From assembly GCF_014203895.1 (NCBI RefSeq), contig NZ_JACHJY010000003.1:744001-808000 (forward strand): a stretch of DNA of 64,000 nucleotides, given 5' to 3'. The notes beneath the pieces are model-generated. The model was not told the origin of the DNA and ran no database searches. It saw nothing but the letters and a program-made list of their open reading frames with translations. The stretch's first letter is position 1. Each line of letters begins with the position of its first letter. The stretch is from Streptomyces nymphaeiformis. Lineage in GTDB: Bacteria; Actinomycetota; Actinomycetes; Streptomycetales; Streptomycetaceae. This document shows positions 17,967 through 26,042 of this stretch, one piece after another. Made by a program: the position numbers and the translations under genes.

Positions 17967-20003
17967 TCAGGTGAGGTGCCTCCGGAGGAAGGTGTGCACG
18001 AGGGCGCTGTTGTGGGCGGCCTGTTCGTTGTCCCCGGCGCCCGCGTGGCCGCCGCCGGTGTTCTCGTGGAACAGCACGGGGTGGCCGAGCTCCCGCAGCC
18101 GCGCCGCCGTCTTGCGCGCGTGGCCGGGGTGGACCCGGTCGTCGCGGGTGGACGTCATGAGGAGCACCGGCGGGTAGGTCCGGTCGGCCGCGATCCGGTG
18201 GTACGGGGAGAGTTCCCGCAGGTGGGCGAGGTCGGCCGGGTCGTCCGGGTCTCCGTACTCGGCGATCCAGGAGGCGCCCGCGAGCAGCTTGTGGAAGCGG
18301 GTCATGTCGAGCAGCGGGACCTGCGCGACGATCGCCCCGAACAGCTCCGGGTGGCGGGTGAGCATCGCGCCCATGAGCAGGCCGCCGTTGCTGCCGCCCG
18401 CCGCGCCGAGCCGGTCCGGGGTGGTGATGCCCCGGGCGACGAGGTCCTCGGCGACGGCCGCGAAGTCCTCGAAGGCCCGCGGCCGTTCGGCGCCGAGCGC
18501 GGCCTGGTGCCAGTCCGGCCCGTACTCGCCGCCGCCCCGGATGTTCGCGATGACGTACGTGCCGCCGCCCTCCAGCCACCCCCGGCCCCGCAGGGCGCCG
18601 TAGGCGGGGGTGAGGGAGACCTCGAAGCCGCCGTAGCCGTAGAGGAGGGTGGGCCCGGGTCCGGTGGCGGTGTGGTCGGGGCCGATGACGAAGTAGGGCA
18701 CGCGGGTGCCGTCGGGGGAGGTCGCGAAGTGCTGCGCGACCGTGAGACCGGCGGTGTCGAAGCGGTCCGGGGCCTGCTTGAGGACCTCCGTCTCGCCGCC
18801 GATCTGCCCGCGGTGGAGGCTGGAGGGCTGGAGGAAGCCCGACACGTCGAGGAAGTACTCGTCGGAGACGTCCGGGTCCGTGTCCACGACGGCGACGGCG
18901 GACAGCGCCGGGACGCCGACGAGCGGGGTCCGCGTCCAGCCGGCGCCGTCGCGGCCCGGGGTGAGGACCTCGATGTGGGCGCTGACGTCCCGCATCGTCT
19001 CCAGGATCAGATGGTGCCGGGTCCAGGAGTGCCCGGCGAGGGCCGTCCGCGCGTCCGGGGTGAACAGCACCTCGAAGGTGTGGTCGCCCGCGAGGAAGGC
19101 GTCGAAGCCGAAGGCGAGGAGGGAGCCGGTGGGCTGCCCGAGCCACTCGGACTTCAGGGTGACGAGCAGGTGCCGGCCGTGGGCGTCGACGAGCGCGTCC
19201 TCGGGGACGTCGATGCGCACGGTGGTGTCGCCGGACGCGCCGCCGGACGCGCCGTCGGACGTCAGGAGGTACGTCTCGCTGCGGAAGAAGTCCAGCGAGC
19301 GGCCGACGAAGTCCCGCTCGAAGCCGGGGGTGGGGTCGTGGTACCCCCAGGCCGAGACGTCGCCGTCCTCGGCCTCGTAGACGAGCTCGGACTCCTCGAT
19401 CGGCGTGCCGCGCCGCCACCGGCGGACCGTGCGCGGGTAGCCGGAGTCGGTCAGGGAGCCCGGTCCGGTGTCCGTGCCGACGAAGACGGTGTCGGCGTCG
19501 ATCCAGCCGATCCGCGTCTTCGCCTCCGGCACCTGGAAGCCGTCCTCGACGAACTCCCGCGTGCCGAGGTCGAACTCGCGGACCACGACGGCGTCGCCGC
19601 CGTCCCGCGAGAGCCGCACCAGGGCCCGGTCGTACGCGGGACGGCGCGCCCGCGCCCCGTCCCACACCCACTTCTCGCCCTCGGCGGCGGCGAGGGCGTC
19701 GACGTCGAGGAGGACCTCCCACTCGGGCTCGTCCTTGCGGTACTGCTCCAGGGTCGTGCGCCGCCACACCCCGCGCACGTGGTCGGCGTCGCGCCAGAAG
19801 TTGTAGAGGTACGCGCCGCGCCGCGTGGTGTACGGGATGCGGTCCGAGGCGTCGAGCACCTCCCGCAGGCGCGCCTTCAGCGGGGCGAACCCGGCGTCGG
19901 CGGCCAGCACGTCCGCCGTCTCGGCGTTCCGCTCGGCCACCCACGCGAGGGCGGGCTCGCCGGAGATGTCTTCCAGCCACAGGTACGGGTCGTCATCGCT
20001 CAC
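17967..20003 (-). CDS. Prolyl oligopeptidase-family serine peptidase (S9)
   Basis: A 678-residue cytosolic serine peptidase. The N-terminal ~400 residues match the propeller domain (PYLWLEDISGEPALAWV is the usual opening). The C-terminal hydrolase domain holds the nucleophile Ser538 in AAGGSNGGLL, an Asp in TSTRDDRVHPGHARK and a His in NTGGGHAGAGD. Such enzymes cleave short peptides after proline or basic residues, depending on the subgroup; the GGSNGG signature is classic prolyl oligopeptidase. The start is GTG 20003. It follows the nitrobindin-like gene on the same strand after 36 bp and is convergent with the LuxR-like regulator, near an Xaa-Pro aminopeptidase, suggesting peptide turnover as a common theme. 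Confidence 0.9.
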   Translation of the reverse strand: MSDDDPYLWLEDISGEPALAWVAERNAETADVLAADAGFAPLKARLREVLDASDRIPYTTRRGAYLYNFWRDADHVRGVWRRTTLEQYRKDEPEWEVLLDVDALAAAEGEKWVWDGARARRPAYDRALVRLSRDGGDAVVVREFDLGTREFVEDGFQVPEAKTRIGWIDADTVFVGTDTGPGSLTDSGYPRTVRRWRRGTPIEESELVYEAEDGDVSAWGYHDPTPGFERDFVGRSLDFFRSETYLLTSDGASGGASGDTTVRIDVPEDALVDAHGRHLLVTLKSEWLGQPTGSLLAFGFDAFLAGDHTFEVLFTPDARTALAGHSWTRHHLILETMRDVSAHIEVLTPGRDGAGWTRTPLVGVPALSAVAVVDTDPDVSDEYFLDVSGFLQPSSLHRGQIGGETEVLKQAPDRFDTAGLTVAQHFATSPDGTRVPYFVIGPDHTATGPGPTLLYGYGGFEVSLTPAYGALRGRGWLEGGGTYVIANIRGGGEYGPDWHQAALGAERPRAFEDFAAVAEDLVARGITTPDRLGAAGGSNGGLLMGAMLTRHPELFGAIVAQVPLLDMTRFHKLLAGASWIAEYGDPDDPADLAHLRELSPYHRIAADRTYPPVLLMTSTRDDRVHPGHARKTAARLRELGHPVLFHENTGGGHAGAGDNEQAAHNSALVHTFLRRHLT

Positions 20004-20039
20004 CCCCGTATTGTGCAGGCCCGCCCTCCGGTCCCGGCG

Positions 20040-20588
20040 TCAGCTCCGCTTCTCGCGGCGGAGCCGTACCGCGAGGTGGTGCTGGAGCGGCCGGCCGACG
20101 GCAGCGAGGTCGTGGACGAAGTCGAGGGTGTCCTCGTCGGTGAGGGTGTAGCGGCGGCGGGTCGCGTCGACCTGCTTGGCGGTGGGCGCGAGGGCGACCT
20201 CGTGGGTGCCGAGGTCGACGGTGCCGCCGTCCGCGCGGCCGACGGCGATCTCGGCGATGCCGGTCGGCTGGGTGATCAGCGCCTCGACCCGCCCCTCGGG
20301 CTGCAGCCGCCACCAGCCGCTCTCCCGGGCCGACGGCCGCAGCGGGGTGCCGTCCCCGTCGATGAGCCAGGCCCGCGCCTCGTAGTGCAGGAAGGGCCGC
20401 CCGTCGTGGCTGAAGGTGACCTCCTGCTCGTACGCGAAGTCCTCGGCGAGCGTCGGATAGCCACCCTGCCCGCGCCCCACCCAGATCCCGAGCAGCCCGG
20501 CGACCGGGGCGAGCAGCGGGTGCGGCGCGGGCGCCTCGTCCTCCCGGAACGCGTCGGGGTACGGGTGCTGCCGGTCGCGATCGTTCAT
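20040..20588 (-). CDS. Nitrobindin-like heme-binding beta-barrel protein (FABP/THAP4 type)
   Basis: A 182-residue protein. The family motif G-x-W-x-G-x-G-x-G-x-YP is present as [24 protein letters not shown]. The rest fits a ten-stranded barrel, ending with a His near the C-terminus ([12 protein letters not shown]) that could ligate haem iron. Bacterial nitrobindins bind ferric haem and isomerise peroxynitrite to nitrate; this was long annotated as a fatty-acid-binding-like family. No signal peptide is seen. The ATG at 20588 is the natural domain start. It is on the same strand as the oligopeptidase and the membrane protein gene upstream, so the three may be cotranscribed. Confidence 0.85.
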   Translation of the reverse strand: MNDRDRQHPYPDAFREDEAPAPHPLLAPVAGLLGIWVGRGQGGYPTLAEDFAYEQEVTFSHDGRPFLHYEARAWLIDGDGTPLRPSARESGWWRLQPEGRVEALITQPTGIAEIAVGRADGGTVDLGTHEVALAPTAKQVDATRRRYTLTDEDTLDFVHDLAAVGRPLQHHLAVRLRREKRS

Positions 20589-20630
20589 GAGGGTGTGCTC
20601 CTGGGGTCGGGGCCTGTGCCGTACGGCAGC

Positions 20631-21764
20631 TTAGGCCGCCGGTTCCGGCGCGCCCCGCAGGGAGAGCCGGAGGACCGTGGTGGCGAGGACACCCGCGAGG
20701 AGGCCGCAGGTCAGAGCGGCCGGGATGCCGATGCCGATGCCGACGGAGGAGTAGAGGAGGCCCTGCTGGGGGCCCGCCTGGACGACCGCTGTCCGGAGGA
20801 GCTGGCTCGCGAGGAGGCCGAGGACGGTGGCGCAGACCGCGCCGGTCGCCATGGCCGGGAGCGTGACCCGGGTGAGGAGCCCGGGGAGCCGGCTCAGGGC
20901 CCACCAGACGACGGCGAGGAGGAGGACGTCGGAGGCCCGGTGGAGGAGCCGGTCGACGACCGCGCCGGCCGCCGGGGCGTCCCAGGCGCCGAGCAGCAGC
21001 CACTGGCGCAGCAGGTCGCCGGGTTCGGCGAGGAGGCCGCCGTCCGGGGAGTACGCCTGGAGGGCGGCGGCGACCGGCTGGTACGAGAGGACCACCACGG
21101 ACAGGGCGATCACGGCGGTCCCCGCGGTGGCGGCCAGGCGCGCGGTGCGGGCCGGAACGACCGTGCGGGGCAGCGGACCCGCGCCTTCGGCGGCGATCCG
21201 CGCGACGAGGACGGTCGCTCCCGCCACGACGAGCGACACGGCCACGGGGAGCTGCCGTCCGGCGGCGGTCACGCTCGCCAGCTGGGACAGGAAGCGGTGA
21301 CTGCCGTGCCCGGCCGCGGCGATGAGCCAGGGCGCGGACACGGCGGCGGCCAGCGTCCCGGCCGCCGCGCCCCAGGCCCACAGTGCGAGGAACGCCGCGG
21401 TGGTGCGCCCGCGCTCCGGCGGGAGCCTGCGGATCAGGAGGAGGGCGCCGAGGACGAAGGCGACGAACACCGCTCCGTACCGGACCTGGAGCCCGGCCGT
21501 GTAGATCCCGTTGTAGCGGTCGCGGTCGTCGCCGTCGCCGAGGGGTACGTAGCCGGAGCCCTGCACGCCGGAGTCGAGGAAGGACGGCGGGTCGTACGAC
21601 CAGGGGGCCACCCAGCGGTGGAGCTCGGCGACCGCCTCGGGGCCGAGCGTGCCGACGCTGCCGGGCAGCCGCAGCGCGTCGGCGCTGGAGCCCGCCCACC
21701 ACAGGAGTGCGGTGAGCAGCAGCCCGCCGATGAGCGCGGGTGTCGCCGCGCGCCGGTACGTCAT
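20631..21764 (-). CDS. Multi-pass membrane protein, unknown function
   Basis: A 377-residue protein with an N-terminal helix and about six to seven further hydrophobic segments. After the first helix there is a ~70-residue extracellular loop containing a WSYDPPSFLDSGVQGSGYVPLGDG stretch. I do not recognise a family; no transporter, glycosyltransferase or enzyme signature is visible. The start ATG 21764 gives a good positive-inside N-terminus (MTYRRAATP). It is the first of three minus-strand genes and is divergent from the sulfonate operon. Confidence 0.7.
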   Translation of the reverse strand: MTYRRAATPALIGGLLLTALLWWAGSSADALRLPGSVGTLGPEAVAELHRWVAPWSYDPPSFLDSGVQGSGYVPLGDGDDRDRYNGIYTAGLQVRYGAVFVAFVLGALLLIRRLPPERGRTTAAFLALWAWGAAAGTLAAAVSAPWLIAAAGHGSHRFLSQLASVTAAGRQLPVAVSLVVAGATVLVARIAAEGAGPLPRTVVPARTARLAATAGTAVIALSVVVLSYQPVAAALQAYSPDGGLLAEPGDLLRQWLLLGAWDAPAAGAVVDRLLHRASDVLLLAVVWWALSRLPGLLTRVTLPAMATGAVCATVLGLLASQLLRTAVVQAGPQQGLLYSSVGIGIGIPAALTCGLLAGVLATTVLRLSLRGAPEPAA

Positions 21765-21905
21765 GTCGTGTCCCCCGTCGTGAACGTGCCGTCCGAGTAC
21801 CTCCGTCGGAGCCTAAGGTCCGCTGATCACGTGTCGGCCACGGAGGCACGTCGGTACGGTGGGCAGGACGTTTCCGGGATCGCGCGTCCAGGGTCCGAGA
21901 CGCCG

Positions 21906-21934
21906 TTGACCGCGCGCGTGCCGACCGCTACGTT
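21906..21934 (+). promoter_or_regulatory. Promoter of the sulfonate operon leader
   Basis: TTGACC (21906-21911) and TACGTT (21929-21934) are separated by exactly 17 nt, a near-consensus vegetative promoter. Seven bases past the -10 hexamer falls on the A of the ATG at 21941. The transcript would therefore begin at, or within a base or two of, the leader peptide start codon. Confidence 0.65.
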
Positions 21935-21940
21935 CGCGCC

Positions 21941-22024
21941 ATGTTGCGTACAGCCCTGCTCACCACGCGCGGTCACATCGACCTGCTGCGGGTGGCCTCC
22001 GCCGCGTGTCGCCGCGGTCGCTGA
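21941..22024 (+). CDS. Short cis-regulatory leader peptide of the sulfonate operon
   Basis: A 27-codon reading frame ending in TGA at 22022-22024. Its product contains the core RGHIDLLRVASAACRR, close to the R-x-H-x-DL-x-RV-x-SA-x-CR pattern I know from short leaders placed before sulfur-assimilation genes in actinobacteria. The predicted promoter puts the transcription start at the ATG, so translation would be leaderless. The leader ends 117 bp before ssuC. A 14-bp palindrome at 22088-22101 in that gap could take part in attenuation. The likely role is to sense cysteine or sulfur supply through translation of the Cys codon near its end. The peptide itself probably has no other function. Role inferred from position and motif. 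Confidence 0.75.
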   Translation: MLRTALLTTRGHIDLLRVASAACRRGR

Positions 22025-22140
22025 CGCCCTCTCACACCTTCACCCCGCCTTCTGACGCCCTGACTCCCGTGCGCGCGTGTCCGCTCCGCGCCCATGGGCG
22101 CTGAGGCGTACCTTCACCTCCCTCTCCCCCGGAGTCCGTC

Positions 22141-23001
22141 ATGACGGTCGACCATGCCCCGCCCTCATCCCCGCCCGACATATCGCCTTTGCCGGATCTC
22201 GTACCCCTCGCCCCTGCCCGGAGACCGGGCCGCGGTCCGTCCGTTCCCCGCTGGCTGCGCCGGGCCGTGGGCCCCGTGCTGCTGCTCGTCCTCTGGCAGT
22301 CGTGCAGTGCGACGGGGGTGCTGCCGGCGGACGTGCTGGCCTCGCCGGGGACCGTCGCGCGGGCCGCCGGCGACCTGGTCGGGGACGGGACGCTGCCGAC
22401 GGCGATGGGGGTCTCGCTGCGGCGGGTCGCCGTGGGGCTGCTGCTCGGCGGGGCGGTGGGGATCGCGCTCGCCCTGGTGTCCGGGCTCTCGCGGCTCGGG
22501 GAGGACCTCGTCGACGCACCCGTGCAGATGCTGCGGACGGTGCCGTGGGTCGGCCTGATCCCGCTGTTCATCATCTGGCTGGGGATCGGGGAGGCGCCCA
22601 AGGTCGCGCTGATCGCCCTCGGCGTCGCCTTCCACCTCTACCTCAACGTGTACGCCGGGATCCGGGGCGTCGACGCCCAGCTCGTCGAGGCGGGCGAGTC
22701 GCTGGGGCTCGGCCGGTGGGGTCTGGTCCGGCACGTCGTCCTGCCGGGCGCGCTGCCCGGGGCGATGACCGGGCTGCGCTACTCCCTGGCGACGGCCTGG
22801 CTCGCGCTGGTCTTCGGCGAGTCCATCAACGCCGACGCCGGGATCGGCTTCCTCATGAACCAGGCGCGGGAGTTCTTCCGCACGGACGTGATCGTCGTCT
22901 GCCTGGTCGTCTACGCCTTCCTCGGCCTGCTCGCCGACGCCCTCGTCCGCACTCTCGAAAGGCTGCTGCTGCAATGGCGACCGACCTTCACGGGGCAGTG
23001 A
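22141..23001 (+). CDS. ssuC: Aliphatic sulfonate ABC transporter permease
   Basis: A 286-residue inner-membrane permease. A basic/proline-rich N-terminal ~35 residues are followed by about six membrane helices. The permease EAA loop is visible as EAGESLGLGRWGLVRHVVLPGALPGAMTGLRYSLATAW, characteristic of the SsuC/TauC/NitT family. It carries sulfonates (or taurine/nitrate-type anions) across the membrane with the ATPase and lipoprotein encoded next. The SsuD-type monooxygenase in the same operon makes alkanesulfonates the best substrate guess. Its last 28 bp overlap the ATPase gene. The ATG at 22141 lies 117 bp behind the leader peptide. Confidence 0.88.
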   Translation: MTVDHAPPSSPPDISPLPDLVPLAPARRPGRGPSVPRWLRRAVGPVLLLVLWQSCSATGVLPADVLASPGTVARAAGDLVGDGTLPTAMGVSLRRVAVGLLLGGAVGIALALVSGLSRLGEDLVDAPVQMLRTVPWVGLIPLFIIWLGIGEAPKVALIALGVAFHLYLNVYAGIRGVDAQLVEAGESLGLGRWGLVRHVVLPGALPGAMTGLRYSLATAWLALVFGESINADAGIGFLMNQAREFFRTDVIVVCLVVYAFLGLLADALVRTLERLLLQWRPTFTGQ

Positions 23002-23708
23002 CCGTCCAGGGTCTCACCCGCTCCTTCGACGGACGTCCCGTCGTCGACGGACTCGATCTGACCCTGCGCGCGGGGCAGTTCACCGCGCTGCTCGGGCACA
23101 GCGGCTGCGGCAAGTCGACGCTCCTGCGGATCCTCGCGGGGCTCGACCGGGAGGTCTCCGGCACGGTCCTCGTGCCGCGCCGCCGCGCGGTCGCCTTCCA
23201 GGCGCCGCGCCTGATGCCCTGGAAGAAGGTCTGGCGGAACGTGCTGCTCGGGCTGCCGGGGAAGCCGGACCGGGCGGTGGCGGAGCGGGCGCTCGCCGAG
23301 GTGGGGCTCGGCCACCGCTCCGGGGCGTGGCCGAAGACCCTCTCGGGCGGCGAGGCCCAACGCGCCTCCCTCGCCCGCGCGCTGGTACGGGACCCCGATC
23401 TGCTGCTGCTCGACGAGCCGTTCGGCGCGCTGGACGCGCTGACCCGGATCAAGGCCCAGCGACTCGTGGCCGAGCTGTGGCGGCGCCGCGGCTGCACGGT
23501 CCTGCTCGTCACGCACGACGTCGACGAGGCGCTGCTGCTCGCGGACCGGGCGCTGGTGATGCGGGACGGCGTGATCGCGTACGACACCGCCGTCGACCTC
23601 GACCGCCCCCGCTCCCCCGGCGACCCCGCACTCGCCGCGCTCCGCGCCCGCCTGCTCGCCGAACTGGGCGTTTCGGAGGCCGAGTTGGCCTCAACCACTA
23701 CGTCCTGA
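22974..23708 (+). CDS. ssuB: Sulfonate ABC transporter ATP-binding protein
   Basis: A 244-residue ATPase. Walker A is GHSGCGKST (residues 41-49), then the Q-loop AFQAPRLMPWKKVWRNVLLGL, the signature LSGGEAQRASLARALV and Walker B LLLLDEPFGALDALTR. The RLMPWKKVWRNV sequence after the Q-loop is typical of the SsuB/NrtD/TauB group. It energises import by SsuC. The start codon lies inside the 3' end of ssuC, so the two are coupled. The next gene starts 33 bp downstream. Confidence 0.9.
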   Translation: MATDLHGAVTVQGLTRSFDGRPVVDGLDLTLRAGQFTALLGHSGCGKSTLLRILAGLDREVSGTVLVPRRRAVAFQAPRLMPWKKVWRNVLLGLPGKPDRAVAERALAEVGLGHRSGAWPKTLSGGEAQRASLARALVRDPDLLLLDEPFGALDALTRIKAQRLVAELWRRRGCTVLLVTHDVDEALLLADRALVMRDGVIAYDTAVDLDRPRSPGDPALAALRARLLAELGVSEAELASTTTS

Positions 23709-23741
23709 CCACCACACCGCACACCTTCCGAGGAGACGACC

Positions 23742-24773
23742 ATGAAGTCCTTCCGCCTGTCCGCCGCGGCACTGCTCGTGCCGCTCGCCCTGCTCGCCTC
23801 CGCCTGCTCCGGCGCTTCCGCGGCCGGCAGCGCCTCGAACTCCGACGGCAAGGGCTCCCTCGTCCTGAACGTCGGCGACCAGAAGGGCGGCTCCGAGGCC
23901 CTGCTGCGCGCCGCCGGTGAGCTCGACGACCTCCCGTACCGGGTGAAGTGGTCGACGTTCACCTCCGGCCCACCGCTCCTCGAAGCGGTGAACGCCAGAG
24001 CCGTCGACCTCGGCTCCGTCGGGAACACCCCGCCCGTCTTCGCGGCCGGCGCCGGCTCGAAGATCACCGTGGTCGCCGCGACGCACGGCGACTCCGCGGG
24101 AGAGGCGATCCTCGTCCCGAAGGACTCCCCGCTGCGGACCGCGCGGGACCTGAAGGGGAAGCGGATCGCCGTCGCCCAGGGCAGCTCCGCCCACTTCCAG
24201 CTGATCGCCTCGCTCCGCAAGGCCGGGCTCGGCCTGGACGACGTCCAGGTCAGCCTGTTGCAACCGGCCGACGCGCTGGCCGCGTTCACCGCCGGCAAGG
24301 TCGACGCCTGGGCGGTCTGGGATCCGTACACCTCCCAGGTCCTGCTGAGCGGCAAGGGCCGGGTGCTGACCGACGGGCGCGGCCTCACCAACGGCCTCGG
24401 CTTCCAGGTCGCGGCCCCGTCGGCGCTGGCCGACCCGGAGAAGGCGAAGGCCGTCGGCGACTTCGTGGAGCGGCTGCGCCGCGCCCAGGGCTGGGTGTTC
24501 GACCACCCCGAGGAGTGGGCGAAGGTCTGGTCGAAGGAGACCGGGCTGCCGTACGAGGTGGCCCTGGCGGCCGTGAAGCGGAGCAACGGGACGCGCATCC
24601 CCGTCGCCCTCGACGACGCCGCGATCGCCTCCGAGCAGAAGATCGCCGACACCTTCGCCGCGCTGAAGCTCGTCCCGCGCACGTTCCGCTTCGCGGACTA
24701 CGTCGACACCCGTTTCAACAAGGACCTGCCGCCGTCCACCACCCCGGCGCGCAGCTACGGAAAGGCCTCCTGA
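23742..24773 (+). CDS. ssuA: Sulfonate ABC transporter substrate-binding lipoprotein
   Basis: A 343-residue binding protein. It has a lipoprotein signal peptide with lipobox LASAC (Cys22) followed by a Ser/Ala-rich linker. The mature part has the SsuA/NMT1-like layout: KVSW-type strand YRVKWSTFTSGPPLLEAVNARAVDLGSVGNTPPVFAA, then KGKRIAVAQGSSAHFQLIASLRKAGLGLDDVQV and WAVWDPYTSQ. It captures the sulfonate outside the membrane and delivers it to SsuC. The stop TGA shares its final A with the ATG of ssuD, so the two genes are coupled. Ligand specificity is inferred from the operon. Confidence 0.9.
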   Translation: MKSFRLSAAALLVPLALLASACSGASAAGSASNSDGKGSLVLNVGDQKGGSEALLRAAGELDDLPYRVKWSTFTSGPPLLEAVNARAVDLGSVGNTPPVFAAGAGSKITVVAATHGDSAGEAILVPKDSPLRTARDLKGKRIAVAQGSSAHFQLIASLRKAGLGLDDVQVSLLQPADALAAFTAGKVDAWAVWDPYTSQVLLSGKGRVLTDGRGLTNGLGFQVAAPSALADPEKAKAVGDFVERLRRAQGWVFDHPEEWAKVWSKETGLPYEVALAAVKRSNGTRIPVALDDAAIASEQKIADTFAALKLVPRTFRFADYVDTRFNKDLPPSTTPARSYGKAS

Positions 24774-25984
24774 TGACCGTCCATCTGCACTGGTTCCTGC
24801 CGACCGGCGGCGACGGCCGGACCCTCGTCGACCGGCACGCCTACACGGACGGCGGGATCACCCGGGACCGGACCGTGTCCGGGGTGCGCGCGCCCGACAT
24901 CGACTACCTCGTCCAGATCGCCAAGGCGGCCGAACAGCTGGGCTTCGAGGCGGTGCTGACCCCGACGGGCACGTGGTGCGAGGACGCCTGGCTGACGACG
25001 GTCGCGCTGTCCCAGCACACCGAGCGGCTGAAGTTCCTGGTGGCGTTCCGGCCGGGGGTGATCTCGCCGGTGCTCGCGGCGCAGATGGCGTCCACGTACC
25101 AGCGGATCACCCGGGGCCGGCTGCTGCTCAACGTCGTGACCGGCGGCGACTCGGCCGAGCAGCGCCGCTTCGGCGACCACCTCGACCACGACCGGCGGTA
25201 CGCGCGGACGGCCGAGTTCCTGTCGGTGGTGCGGGGTGTGTGGGGCGGGCGGCCGTACGACTTCGACGGCGAGCACTTCCGGATCGAGGGCGGGCTCACG
25301 GCGCTGCCGCCGGACCCGCTGCCCGAGATCTTCTTCGGCGGCTCGTCGGCGGCGGCCGGCCCGGTCGCGGCGGAGCACGCGGACGTGTACCTGACGTGGG
25401 GCGAGCCGCCGTGGCAGGTGAAGGAGAAGATCGACTGGATCCGACGGCTCGCGGAGGAGCGCGGCCGGACGGTCCGGTTCGGGATCCGGCTGCACACGAT
25501 CTCGCGCGACTCGGCGCGGGAGGCCTGGGCGACGGCCGACCGGCTGCTCGCGGATCTCGACGCGGAGACCGTCGCCGCGGCGCAGGAGCTGCTCGGCCGG
25601 AGCGAGTCGGTGGGCCAGCAGCGGATGCTGGCGCTGCACGGCGGCGGCTCACTGGACCGCGACCGCCTGGAGATCTCGCCGAACCTGTGGGCGGGCGTCG
25701 GTCTGGTGCGGGGCGGGGCGGGGACCGCGCTCGTCGGCAGCCACGCGGACGTGGCGGACCGGATCGAGGAGTACCACGCCCTGGGCGTGGAGCACTTCGT
25801 CCTGTCGGGCTACCCGCACCTGGAGGAGGCGTACTGGTTCGGCGAGGGCGTGACGCCCGAGCTGGCGGCGCGCGGCCTGCTGCCGTCGGCCCCCGCCTCC
25901 CCGTTGCTCGGCGTCCCGGCGGCGAACGGTCGCCCGGCCTCCGCTCCGGGCGGTGCGCCGCTGCTCGTGCCCGGCGGGCGGTAG
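24773..25984 (+). CDS. ssuD: FMNH2-dependent alkanesulfonate monooxygenase
   Basis: A 403-residue bacterial-luciferase-like (LLM) flavin-dependent monooxygenase. The opening VHLHWFLPTGGDGR, the EAVLTPTGTWCEDAW segment with the conserved cysteine, and RGRLLLNVVTGGDSAEQRRFGDHLDHDRRYARTAEFL match SsuD. The enzyme splits the C-S bond of alkanesulfonates with O2 and FMNH2, releasing sulfite and an aldehyde. No SsuE-type FMN reductase is seen in the window, so reduced flavin must come from elsewhere. The ATG overlaps the ssuA stop by one base. The last ~40 residues (alanine/proline/glycine-rich) extend beyond the E. coli enzyme. Confidence 0.92.
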   Translation: MTVHLHWFLPTGGDGRTLVDRHAYTDGGITRDRTVSGVRAPDIDYLVQIAKAAEQLGFEAVLTPTGTWCEDAWLTTVALSQHTERLKFLVAFRPGVISPVLAAQMASTYQRITRGRLLLNVVTGGDSAEQRRFGDHLDHDRRYARTAEFLSVVRGVWGGRPYDFDGEHFRIEGGLTALPPDPLPEIFFGGSSAAAGPVAAEHADVYLTWGEPPWQVKEKIDWIRRLAEERGRTVRFGIRLHTISRDSAREAWATADRLLADLDAETVAAAQELLGRSESVGQQRMLALHGGGSLDRDRLEISPNLWAGVGLVRGGAGTALVGSHADVADRIEEYHALGVEHFVLSGYPHLEEAYWFGEGVTPELAARGLLPSAPASPLLGVPAANGRPASAPGGAPLLVPGGR

Positions 25985-26042
25985 ACGCCACCACGGGGCG
26001 GGGCGCGGGAAGAACCGCACCCCCGCCCCGGTTGGTGGAAGC

